DNA from: Plantago major
Lineage: Eukaryota; Streptophyta; Magnoliopsida; Lamiales; Plantaginaceae
Direction: 5' to 3'
DNA length: 64,000 nt
NCBI GenBank assembly: GCA_026545765.1
Contig: CM048841.1
Span: forward strand, 103,761,542 to 103,825,541
Shown: piece by piece, positions 55,174 through 64,000 of the stretch
Layout: each line of letters begins with the position of its first letter
How positions within the stretch are numbered: position 1 is the first letter of the stretch
Position numbers and translations under genes: made by a program
Notes under the pieces: model-generated
What the model was told of the DNA's origin: nothing
The model's database searches: none
What the model saw: only the letters and a program-made list of their open reading frames with translations

Positions 55174-55182
55174 ATATATATA
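55174..55182 (-). promoter_or_regulatory. TATA-like box of the BAHD gene
   Basis: CTATATATATCC on the minus strand, about 60-70 bases before the ATG at 55112. It implies a short 5' leader. Confidence 0.55.
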
Positions 55183-55300
55183 GGAAGCATAGTACTTACA
55201 CGTAGTTCCTGTTTTGTCTTAAATTCAAACCTAAAGTTGGCATATTCATTTTGTCTCTGTTGGATAATTTTGTTGGCCAGCAATGGCCTAAAATATAGTA

Positions 55301-55493
55301 CTCCCTCCATAGTAATTACAATTTAGATTTGCACCAATTTTAAGAAAAAGTAGAAAGTACAAGTGGTCCTCCTGATTATTAGAGATTAACTGAGTGGTAT
55401 ATTGTAATAAAAGTGAAAGGTATGGAAATTGTAACACTTTTAGTGAAACGTCGAAAACGAAAAGTTGTAACACTTTCTCTGAAATGGAGGGAG
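55301..55493. mobile_element. Stowaway-type MITE in the BAHD upstream region
   Basis: The left end is CTCCCTCCATAGTAATTACA and the right end read inward CTCCCTCCATTTCAGAGAAA, with TA on both sides (55299-55300 and 55494-55495). At 193 bases it lies about 190 bases upstream of the BAHD start, within the likely promoter. Confidence 0.88.
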
Positions 55494-57106
55494 TATATTT
55501 TTATGACGAATGTTTCTTCGGTGTTTGGTAGAGAACTTTAAATAATGTTCTACAATAAGACCTTGTGAATTTGAAACCAAACTAGTCGAAGGCTCGACTG
55601 GGACCGTGGGACGTGACAAATAGTCAGACTAGAGATTTACAGGAGTGGAAAAGAAAGTGTGGCTATCAAAATCTCTTTTGGGTTGTTGGACTATTAATTA
55701 AGTAGACAATTCTAAAATATTGACTCCTTTTTGGAAATCATAATCCTAACACTTTATCATCTCTAAAAACACTTAGTTATGGTGAGAGAACGCCTTTACT
55801 TAATTTAAATAATTTAAATATAGATGTTAAAGAAAAAATATCGATATTTTTAAATAAATTATGTATGATATATATATATATATATATATATATAACAAAA
55901 TGCATTCTTTAAGTAATACTGAGTAAGTCTCCTTGTAATACCTCAGTTTTTAAGTTAACTTGGTATTTTTGGGTCTTGTATGATTTATTAAAAGTGTGTT
56001 TATTTGTGCGAAAATGTTTTAGAAAATTTTGAAGTGTGAATTTAGGGAAAAGATTCTTTTAAGGAGGGGTGAGTGTGACACCCCATATTTTGACGTACCT
56101 TAGTACTTTTTGTCCTTGCATGATTTATTAGTATTACTTTATTTGCCTCGAAATATATTAGAATTATTTTAGTATGTTGGTGAAGTTTGTTTTAAAAGTT
56201 TATTATTTGTTTTAGAAGTCAATATAACTTGTCAGTTTGTAATATGTGTGGTTATTTATTTGGTACTTTCTTTAAAGAAGAGAAATTATTTTTGGTGTAT
56301 TTTTCCTACTTAGAAATTTGATTATTTTATCCTTTAATTTATTGGTGTAATTATTTGAAAATAATTTGATAGTCATCTCTTAAATTTATCTTTATGAATG
56401 ATTAATGTGACAAGACTTCTTTTTAATTGTCTAACTTAATAGAAGTCTTTATGTGTGCTTTATTGATGATTTATGTGAAGAGTCTTCTTTTTAATTAACT
56501 AATTGAATACAAGATAATTATATGTTTTCTTTGATTTATTTATAATGTCAAGAGTCACTTTTGAATTATGTAATTTACATGCATGTCTTTATGTGTGTGG
56601 GGCTCTTTTAATGTTTAGAAATTAAAGTGTTATTTTATATTAATATATTTTAAAATAGAAGAGTTTGGAAACTTGAGGCTTTTTTAATGAATAAAATATT
56701 TTTATTTCTTTTCATGTTACGGTACGAAAGGTCGCTTGTAATGTTGAATGTTACATGCTATGTTTGTAATATTCCGAAAAATAAAATTATTGGACCGTCC
56801 ATTTGAATTTAATTTGGAGACGAGAAATTATATGGACTCGAGTTGATGCACGGGTTTTACTAGTCATTATTTTAATGGAATGGTAAACTGAGACGGGTTG
56901 TGATGAGTTTATTGGACTGGATTTAGACCGCAAAAGAGTATGGTGAAGACTTATTGTATAATTAGGGCTCTTAAGAATCTAATTATAAATATATATAAAC
57001 TCGCTCGTGATAGTCTGGCATAAAGAAATCGGCAATTTCGATTACTTCGGAGACAAAACTCGGCAGATCAATTAATGGGGTATTAGCTTGTGAGACTAAT
57101 GAGGCA

Positions 57107-57955
57107 TATAGGTGGTAATCGGGTCGGGCCAACCATAAAGCCGCTCCATTTAATGTGCTTGGTCCGGCCGATTTTAAATGCGCCATGAAGACTTTTTATA
57201 AATATTCAGGCAAGACGACCTAGCTAGCCCACTTATAAATGTTCCGGGCCGGGCCATATTGCAATTTTTTTTTTTCGCTTTTTCTATAAAAGTTGCATGT
57301 AAATATGCATATACATAAACTAGAAGATATAAAACGAGAGAAGGAAAGTTAAAAAGAAAAGGAAATGAAATGAAATAACAAGAGTTGAAAATCATGCGTG
57401 AACAATGAATGATGAGAGTTTAATTAGTATAAGTATGACAATAATATAACTATTGAATTGGTGGGATCAAGATATGTTTTTGTTACTCGTATGGTATTTT
57501 GGAAAATATTATTATAAGAATCCTACATAATTAGTGGAACTAATATTAGATGAAAATCCTAAACATATATTCATTCATTCATCATCTCTATTAATTAAAC
57601 AAAGCTAACGAAGAAAATTTTGCCATACACTTTTTCTTAATTAAATGTGTGATTATAAATGTATGACTCTGAGTGACAAAAGGCATGTGTTGTAATTGAA
57701 CTTTTTTCAATTAAGATTGTAAAACATATAAATATAGAGTTATTTCCAAATATATATAGTATACATTCAACTAAGTATAATAACGGGCCTCCGTGCAAGT
57801 CAGGGTCCGGTCCCGGGCCGGGCCAAGGAATACATGGCCCCTATAGCCCACATAACTTAAATGTACATGGGCCGGTCCGGGCCAAATATTAAACGGGCCG
57901 GGCCGATTTTTAAGCGTGCCGGGCTGTTCTGCGACCGGCCCAAATAACACCTCTA
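57107..57955. mobile_element. Short non-autonomous hAT, relative of 45195-48657
   Basis: A perfect 8-base duplication ATGAGGCA flanks it (57099-57106 and 57956-57963). The left end reads TATAGGTGGTAATCGGGTCG, which differs from the full-length copy at several bases. The last 110 or so bases at the right are nearly identical to the full copy, including GTACATGGGCCGGTCCGGGC and CCAAATAACACCTCTA. The 849-base interior is AT-rich and has no transposase, so movement depended on a relative. Confidence 0.93.
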
Positions 57956-59202
57956 ATGAGGCAAGCTAGTTGGATCGATCAATGCATGTCCAAGTAAGTA
58001 GCTGCATCTATTTTTGCATGTTTTGGTGTGATCAAGGTACAATAAGAATAATCAGTATATTAATGAAGTCTTGGTCAAAGTTGAGAGGATTAATTGGTTA
58101 AGCTCACCCTTACACCCCTTTCAGATGTTTAGTGAAGTGACATTGATTGATGGTACATTGGAGTTGTGACGGTAGTCAGATGATGGATTTGTGAAGGCTA
58201 TTAGTGGTTGCTGCTACTCTGAGATTTGTATTGTATAGGATGACTTGTAGTATTGGAATCGTTGTAATCGTTTGAGGATTTGTAATTGTTGTAATTAGTT
58301 TATGGGATTTTAGATGTTTAGTTTGTACAATTCTGAGATAATTGATGTATTTGAGGATTAAAGGAAGGTTTCGTCTTTGGCCGGTCGCACCAAATTATTT
58401 TGGTTTTTTGGCGTGACAATGTTTCAGCTATGTTTCGATCAACGTTCTGATTTTCTTTTCGTTTCTCTTTTATGTTACTTATGCATGTCTAATTGTAAGT
58501 TAAATATTACATAGGCATGTTCAATATTTTTAGTTTAATTGTTACATATGCATGTCTAATTGTGAGTTCAAGTTAATTGCTCTAAATGTTGCATTTTTTG
58601 GTGTGTCGCATTTTATTTTTGTGTACAAATGACCCTAAGTCATGCCAAAAACGTTTTTGAACTTTTTCCCAAGTAAAATTTGATCATTTATCATTAGTTA
58701 TTGTGTTTAAATATTGAGAAAAAAATATGAAAGGTCTCTCTTAATTTTGGCTCCTTTATTGTTGGTTTTAAAATGAGTTTTAAGTGCAATTTAAGCCATT
58801 TAAATTGCCATTTATTTTTAGCTCTTCAACCCTTTCATCTTCACTCAATCCACCCTATAAATACCCCTTCTTGCAGCCACTTTTACTCACAATTTTTTTT
58901 GAATATTTTACTCACAAAAAAATCTTCAACTACTATTATCTTTTTCTTTCAAGTTAGTAGCAAGCTCTTCTTGCAAGTACTTTCATAGTTCTTGCTCTTC
59001 CTAACCTTCAAAATGTGAGTGTTCTACAAAACTATATATATATATGTATTATTTTCAAAATCTGGAAGGTATTTTAATATGTTTTCAACTTATATATAAG
59101 TAATGCATAGTTTCCAAAATGCACGTTCTATTGCATAAAAACCAAATCACGAAAGAGTTTTAGCATGCTTTGAAAGATATATATATATATATATATATTT
59201 TA

Positions 59203-59836
59203 GGGGTTATTACATATACCCCTGTTAGATAGGGTCATTGCATTTAAGCACCAGTTAGTTCAACAATATCAAATAAATGACAGTTAGAGCATTTCTATTA
59301 CATGTAAGTCCAAAAGTCAAACAAATTTAAAGTGTTGCCAAACATAACCCTTCACAAGTTTTTACTGAAAATTGCAAATTTGACCCTAACTTATAACAAA
59401 TTATATATTTTCCCCAAAATCAAATTAATTTACAACCCCTGGGCCAAATTAAATAAAAGATTTTTAAAAAAAAGAAAAAAAGAAAAATTAAAACTCCGGT
59501 CATATTTTTTCTTTTTTTTAAATTTTTAATAAACTTCCAGTTACGTTCAATTTGGCCCTAAATTTGTTTCTGATTTTGCAATTAAGTCCATAAATTATTT
59601 AGAAAGTTTAATTCATGTTATTAAACAATAAATTGGGTACTCAACAAAAATATTGGAAGATAAAGGACTTAAGTTGAATTAGAAAGACATTAGGGATATC
59701 ATTTCAAATTGACAAAATAAGGCCATGTTTGGCATGCATCCTTTGGTCAACGAAAATGGACCTATATGTAATTGTTGAACTAACTGGTGCCCAAGTGTAA
59801 GTAATATCTAAGAGGGGTACTGGATGAAATTCACCC
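59203..59836. mobile_element. Small MULE-type MITE
   Basis: Inward ends read GGGGTTATTACATATACCCC and GGGTGAATTTCATCCAGTACC; both continue with CACCAGTTAGTTCAACAAT. The 9-base flanks TATATTTTA (59194-59202) and TATTTTTTA (59837-59845) differ at one base. The ends match those of the MULE at 4700-10343, so the two are one family. It is non-coding. Confidence 0.82.
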
Positions 59837-60574
59837 TATTTTTTATATACATGATTGTATATAAGTTGTGTCTTTCTTAACGGTTCAAGAAAGATACGTA
59901 CGTTTGGTTCAGGTTAATTGGCTTGTAGTTTGGTCAGTTGTGTCTGGCGAGCTACTTGTCGGTTTCCTTTGCCCATTCCCTTTAAATCGAGTGATAGAAG
60001 TCTTCACTGATTTAGTTGGGTCGTAGAATCTCACCCCTATACCATGGTAAGGTCCTGACTGGATAATTTGATCGACTATTAGGGAGACATAAGGCCTGTT
60101 TTATTGTGGGGTTATAAGGAGCGGCATGAAATACTGTTTTTCTGAAAAGTATACGTTATTGAAATTATATTGGATTTTAAGTTCTTATTTTTTTATTGTT
60201 ATGATTTTAATGAAAACTTCTCACGAAAATCTTTGAACAATCATTGAGGTTTTTCTCACACTTGTTTTTATTCCCTTCCTTTTAGGTGAGATGGCGGCGA
60301 AGAATGAACAACCGATAAACTCAGCGAACTAAGGGAGTGGTTGGGATTTGGGATTTTTGTCAATGAAAATAATGACTTTTTGTCTTTTTCAAAAACTCAT
60401 GTCATTTCCAGTTATATTGTGTATCTTTTAAAGATAAGAATGTTGAAAATCTTGTGGTTTTATTTGCTGAATAAAATATATTTTTATTCCAGCAACTTCA
60501 AACGAAAGGTTGTCTGTAACTTCCCATGTTTCACTAAACGTTTCGGCTCTGCTTCCGTCCGACGTTACACTCCT

Positions 60575-61467
60575 GATAGAGTGCGAAAGCAATATAAAGA
60601 TAAACAGGATTCTAACACGTAGAAATCCACAAGAACTGATAAAATACGATAGAATCCACTATCACAAAGTTATAAACTCAAAGACATGGTTTGATAACCA
60701 AAAACGACATAAGTCTGATACTTTTCTGATAAACAAGATTAACTCCCTAAAACCCTAGCTACTAACGAATATAAATAGCAACTCTAACCCTAACGAGCTT
60801 ACCTAGAATACCAAAGCCCAAAAGTGGCTTAAATAGTACTAAACCCGGTCCAATTCTTCATTTTCAATCTCGTTCCACATCAGTCTCCCCTACTTAATAA
60901 AAACTCGTCCTCGAGTTATATAAACATTGAAGACCAACACCAAAGAATAACCATGCACTGCAAACCAGGTATACTTGCTCGGACTTCTCGGTTAAGCGTT
61001 TGATCATGACCTCCTGGATCAAATACGAATCTCACATGCACCCAAGGTGTATTACCCACCAAACTTATGAGGATATCCAAATTAAATTCAAGCTCAAGAC
61101 TTACAGGAAGCCTTATTCTACGTCCATTGTACACTATGCTCTTCTCCCCCACTAGAAAAACAACTCGTCCGCGAGTTAGTAATTTGCCGGGATCAAATAC
61201 AAAGACGAAAGAGTCTGTTTTGCAAGAGACCCCTATATATAGGAGAGTCCCGAAAGTCCCCTTCAAACGTTAAAATTAGACAATTATACATTTTTTCTCG
61301 ACTTGGCTTCTGATGGTTTTTCACGGATCTTTTGACCCGGGTTCATTAAAAACGGATCAAGTATAAATGAAGAAATTTACCATCTTTCAGCTCATTTTAC
61401 CATTTTCAGCTCATTTTACCATCTTCCATCTCGATTTTCTCTCTCAATCAGCTCATTTTCTCTCTCT
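60575..61467. other. Unassigned repeat-like region
   Basis: No gene was accepted. The words AACTCGTCCTCGAGTTA near 60902 and AACTCGTCCGCGAGTTA near 61161 recur as short palindromes, a style seen in plant retroelement leaders. CAGCTCATTTTACCAT repeats occur near 61389-61430, just before the FAR1 remnant. Confidence 0.45.
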
Positions 61468-62900
61468 ATGATCGATCTGCCGAAAAACTCTGAGGACACC
61501 AAATCTTGCCGGAAAATCGACGAGATCGTCACTGATATTACGTAAGAAGCTTGAATCGAGTTGAAACATGGCCAAAAAACGTTGAAAATCGAGCAAAATC
61601 AAGTAGATTTTTACATGATATGGAAGGAACCATTGTATCTTATGGAAACAAGATAAAACAGCTATAACAACATCAAATCAGATATGTTTTTGAATTATAA
61701 TGTATTGAACATTAAGATTTTAGTAACACACTTATTTATGATTGATTAGTGACTTCGAATTGATTTTAATGACTCGTTCTGCATAAGGAGACGTTGATTT
61801 ATTGTTCAGAACATCAACATCAACTCATGAGGAAGACTTGAAGATCGTTTCATATGAAGGTATAACCTGAGATTGTCTATGACTATACTAACATTGGAAT
61901 TGTCTATATTTTACATATAATTGTCTATGATTAGCAATAAAAGTGATAATGTTTATGGTGAATGTGTAGTTGTCTATGTGTAGACTAAAATTGTGTAGAT
62001 ATTACATGTAATTGTCTATATTTAACATGTAACTGTCTATATTTAACATGTCACTGTCTATGATTAGCAATAAAAGTGATAGTGTTTATGTTGAATGTGT
62101 AGTTCTCTATGTGTAGACTAAAATAGTCTAGATATTACATGTAATTGTCTATATTTAACATGTAATTGTCTATGGTTAGCAATAAAAGGTGATAGTGTTT
62201 ATGTTGAATGTATAGTTGTCTATTTCTGCACTAAAATTGTCTAGATATTACATGTAATATTCAACTGCTTCTATGTCTATTCATGAAATCAGGTGATGTA
62301 CTACCAGAAAAAAATGAAGATGAACCACTAGTAGGGTCTTTGTTAGCTAGGCAGAACTGCTAGTACATATGAAGAACTCTTTGAATTGAATTGTATCGGA
62401 GGCAAGCTGCACTTTTAGGATTCAGCGTCAAATTGTCTACAACGAAACGTTACGTAGGTACTAGAAAAGTAAGGGTGAAGTATTTCAAGTGTTCTGCTGA
62501 AGGTTGTACCAACTCAAAGGCAAAACAACCAAAAACACCATCACCATGCACACAAGGACAAACAAACACCAAAAGAAAAAGGAAACCAAAAGAAGTGCCA
62601 GAAACTAGATGTGGGTGTATGGCTGCCATGAAAGTAAAATATTGTAAAGAGACAAACTTGTAAAAGGTTGATATGCACTACATGAATCACACGCACCCTT
62701 ACACTAGACCTGAATGGTAGCACCTCCAGAGGGTGGAAAGAAAGATAACACCACACAAAGCAGATGTCATAAATGCAATGGAAAAGTCAGGAATGAAGCC
62801 TACTGTCACATTCAGGTACATGGCTTCCAACTCAGGTGGAGAAGAGTATGTGGGACATACTATAAGAGACCAAATCAACTACGTAAAACATTGTAAAAAC
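61468..62900 (+). pseudogene. FAR1-domain (FRS-like, Mutator-derived) gene remnant
   Basis: FAR1/FHY3-type proteins descend from Mutator transposases and begin with a WRKY-GCM1 type zinc-binding FAR1 domain. Exon-like parts are 61468-61541 (MIDLPKNSED), 61810-61859, and a long part from 62293 onward. The FAR1 domain shows ALLGFSVKLSTTKRYVG, VKYFKCSAEGC and ETRCGCMAAMKV at about 62391-62640. Downstream in another frame are KADVINAMEKSGMKPTVTFRYMAS and GGEEYVGHTIRDQINY (to about 62890), the usual continuation. A stop near 62361, a frame change before the domain, one near 62660 and a stop near 62716 break it. No MULE transposase core follows. It may be the decayed first gene of a Mutator-type element that extends past the window. 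Confidence 0.72.
61870..62275 (+). repeat. TGTCTA-motif array
   Basis: Words ATTGTCTATATTTAACATGT and TTAGCAATAAAAGTGATAGTG recur in about three larger units, each near 130 bases, in the intron-like part of the FAR1 remnant. TGTCTA occurs more than ten times on the plus strand. Confidence 0.85.
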
Positions 62901-63110
62901 TAGATAAAACATGTTAAAAACTAGACAGTTTTATACAACTGCACATAAAAAACTAGACAGTTTCACAAAATAGATAATCAAAGCATAAAACTATACAATA
63001 TATGTTAAAAACTAGACAGTTTCACACAAAACATTATCCCTGTCAACTAGACAATAAAAGCATAAAACTAGACAACAAAACTATAAAACTAGACAATAAC
63101 AATAAATACT
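62880..63110 (-). repeat. TAGACA-motif array, part 1
   Basis: About ten copies of AAAACTAGACA-like words, the inverse of the TGTCTA motif at 61870-62275, between the FAR1 remnant and the minus-strand gene. Confidence 0.8.
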
Positions 63111-63132
63111 TACATCAGGACTCGCAGCTACA

Positions 63133-64000
63133 TTAATTATCCCTGGCAACTTGGGAAGTTCTTATAGCATCAAACATATATGTAATGTTATGATCTGCTT
63201 CAACTTGAGAAAACCCAAGACTGAAGCTTGGACAGTCATTTCTCAACATCAGGAAGTACATGGCCACCATGTGATCTAATTGATTCAACACCCTAGGATC
63301 GGACCAAAACTTCTGTGTTTGTGATACTTCTTCTTGTGATGCAGATGCAGGCTCCACCTCAGGCACTTTCAGTGTTTTCAAAACACGAGCAGAATATGCG
63401 TGGAAAACAACTTCCACATTTCGTTTAAGAAATTGAAGTGCCTCATCCACTTCCTACAAATATAAAAACCACTTTACATAAGCAGTAATTAAGAAAAAAC
63501 TAGACAATTCCATTAAAAAACAAGACAAAAATCACAAAAAAGGTAGGCAAATCAAGAAGTGTTAAAAACTATACAATAACTACTAAAAACTACGCAAGAA
63601 CTTCTAAAAACTAGACAAAATCAGCAAATTAAACAAAACAATTTCAGACAAAAAAAAAAAAAAAAGCAGACAAATACCACTGAAAGGTAACATATTCAAT
63701 AAAACTAGACAAAACATGCAAAAAACTATATAATTACAACTATAAAATAGACAAACTACACTATTTCAAAAATAAAAAGACATGAAAAATAGAGAATGAC
63801 TAACATCGCTGGAACTATTTTGAATTTCCGCATCAGTACGAACACAATCAGGAATAGGATATCTGATGCATGGAACAGTGCCATCATAAAGCACAGCAGG
63901 CTTGAATCTCTGCTTACTAATAGGATACCAGTCAATCATAAGAGAATTCCCATATCCAATATTCTTCTCTTTTTCAAGCCTCTCTGACAAATTCTTCATT
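63133..64000 (-). CDS. Hypothetical protein, possibly of the Mutator-associated Ulp1-type class, 5' end outside window
   Basis: Two exons are seen on the minus strand: 63805 to beyond 64000, and 63133-63453. They join with GT/AG sites. The upstream part has MKNLSERLEKEKNIGYGNSLMI as part of a longer frame and IDWYPISKQRFKPAV. The second has FWSDPRVLNQLDHMVAMYF and the short motif PSFSLGFSQ. I recall PSFSLG.TQ-like motifs from plant proteins that carry Ulp1 protease domains and lie in Mutator-type elements near FAR1 genes; no protease catalytic region is within the window, so this is tentative. It is convergent with the FAR1 remnant. Its intron (63454-63804) is filled with CTAGACA words. The stop at 63133 seems real, but a further 3' exon is possible. 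Confidence 0.4.
63480..63770 (-). repeat. TAGACA-motif array, part 2
   Basis: About eight copies of AAAACTAGACAA-like words and a 20-base A-run, inside the intron of the minus-strand gene. Confidence 0.8.

Larger units (their letters stand above)
55934..60569 (+). mobile_element. LTR-derived gypsy remnant with nested hAT and MULE (fossil)
   Basis: The 5 bases CTCCT stand on both sides (55929-55933 and 60570-60574). A full-looking LTR starts at 56074 with TGTGACACCCCATATTTTG, after a purine tract AAGGAGGGGTGAG, and ends GACGTTACA at 60569. Sequence at the left edge resembles an LTR start. A TATA box in CCCTATAAATACCCC lies near 58853, with a pyrimidine-rich leader after it, as in long Tekay/Del-type LTRs. 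There is no coding region, so it is broken. A hAT (57107-57955) sits before the TATA box and a MULE (59203-59836) after it. Without them it is about 3.15 kb. Clade is inferred from the LTR ends. Confidence 0.72.

Overview
The window is nuclear DNA of a flowering plant, most likely a eudicot and possibly an asterid; that placement comes from gene style and repeat types only. It is AT-rich, its genes have many short introns with GT/AG ends, and plant transposons of almost every class fill the space between genes.

Layout. 1-2620 is gene-poor and holds one GC-rich hairpin. 2621-3995 is a solo LTR with a 5-bp target duplication. 4700-10343 is a Mutator-like (MULE) element with a small GRF-type zinc-finger gene, and it is itself split by a CACTA element (4915-8410). 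A Stowaway MITE lies at 11978-12222. The host gene block runs from 15.6 to 32.9 kb: a PDAT-type acyltransferase (+), a GDSL esterase/lipase (+), an RMI2-like OB-fold protein (+), a cytosolic M3 oligopeptidase (-) and an SRPK-type kinase (-). A second MULE (33930-37317) carries another GRF minigene and a fossil Tat/Ogre-like LTR fragment. 37.3-41.4 kb is AT-rich and gene-empty. A TRIM-like LTR fossil (about 41452-41581) is followed by a Ty3/gypsy chromovirus (41975-50822) with a hAT transposon (45195-48657) inside it. A single-exon BAHD acyltransferase is at 53799-55112 (-). 55934-60569 is an LTR-derived remnant that hosts a short hAT (57107-57955) and a small MULE (59203-59836). The window ends in a FAR1-domain gene remnant (+) and a minus-strand gene that runs off the edge, a pairing seen in Mutator-type elements.

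How the parts relate. The five central host genes share no one pathway: acyl-lipid metabolism (PDAT, GDSL), genome stability (RMI2), peptide turnover (oligopeptidase) and splicing control (SRPK). The mobile elements are nested, and target duplications give their order: CACTA in MULE, LTR fragment in MULE, hAT in gypsy, hAT and MULE in an LTR remnant. The two hAT copies have almost the same right end, so the family was active recently.

Most worth a second look: GRF zinc-finger minigenes inside two separate MULEs; the SRPK first intron, where a tandem array has copied the 3' part of exon 1; the hAT pair with matched right ends but diverged left ends; and the TGTCTA-motif arrays flanking the FAR1 remnant. 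I found no clear evidence of a wholly new biological system. Exon edges were read by eye and may be off by one or two bases.
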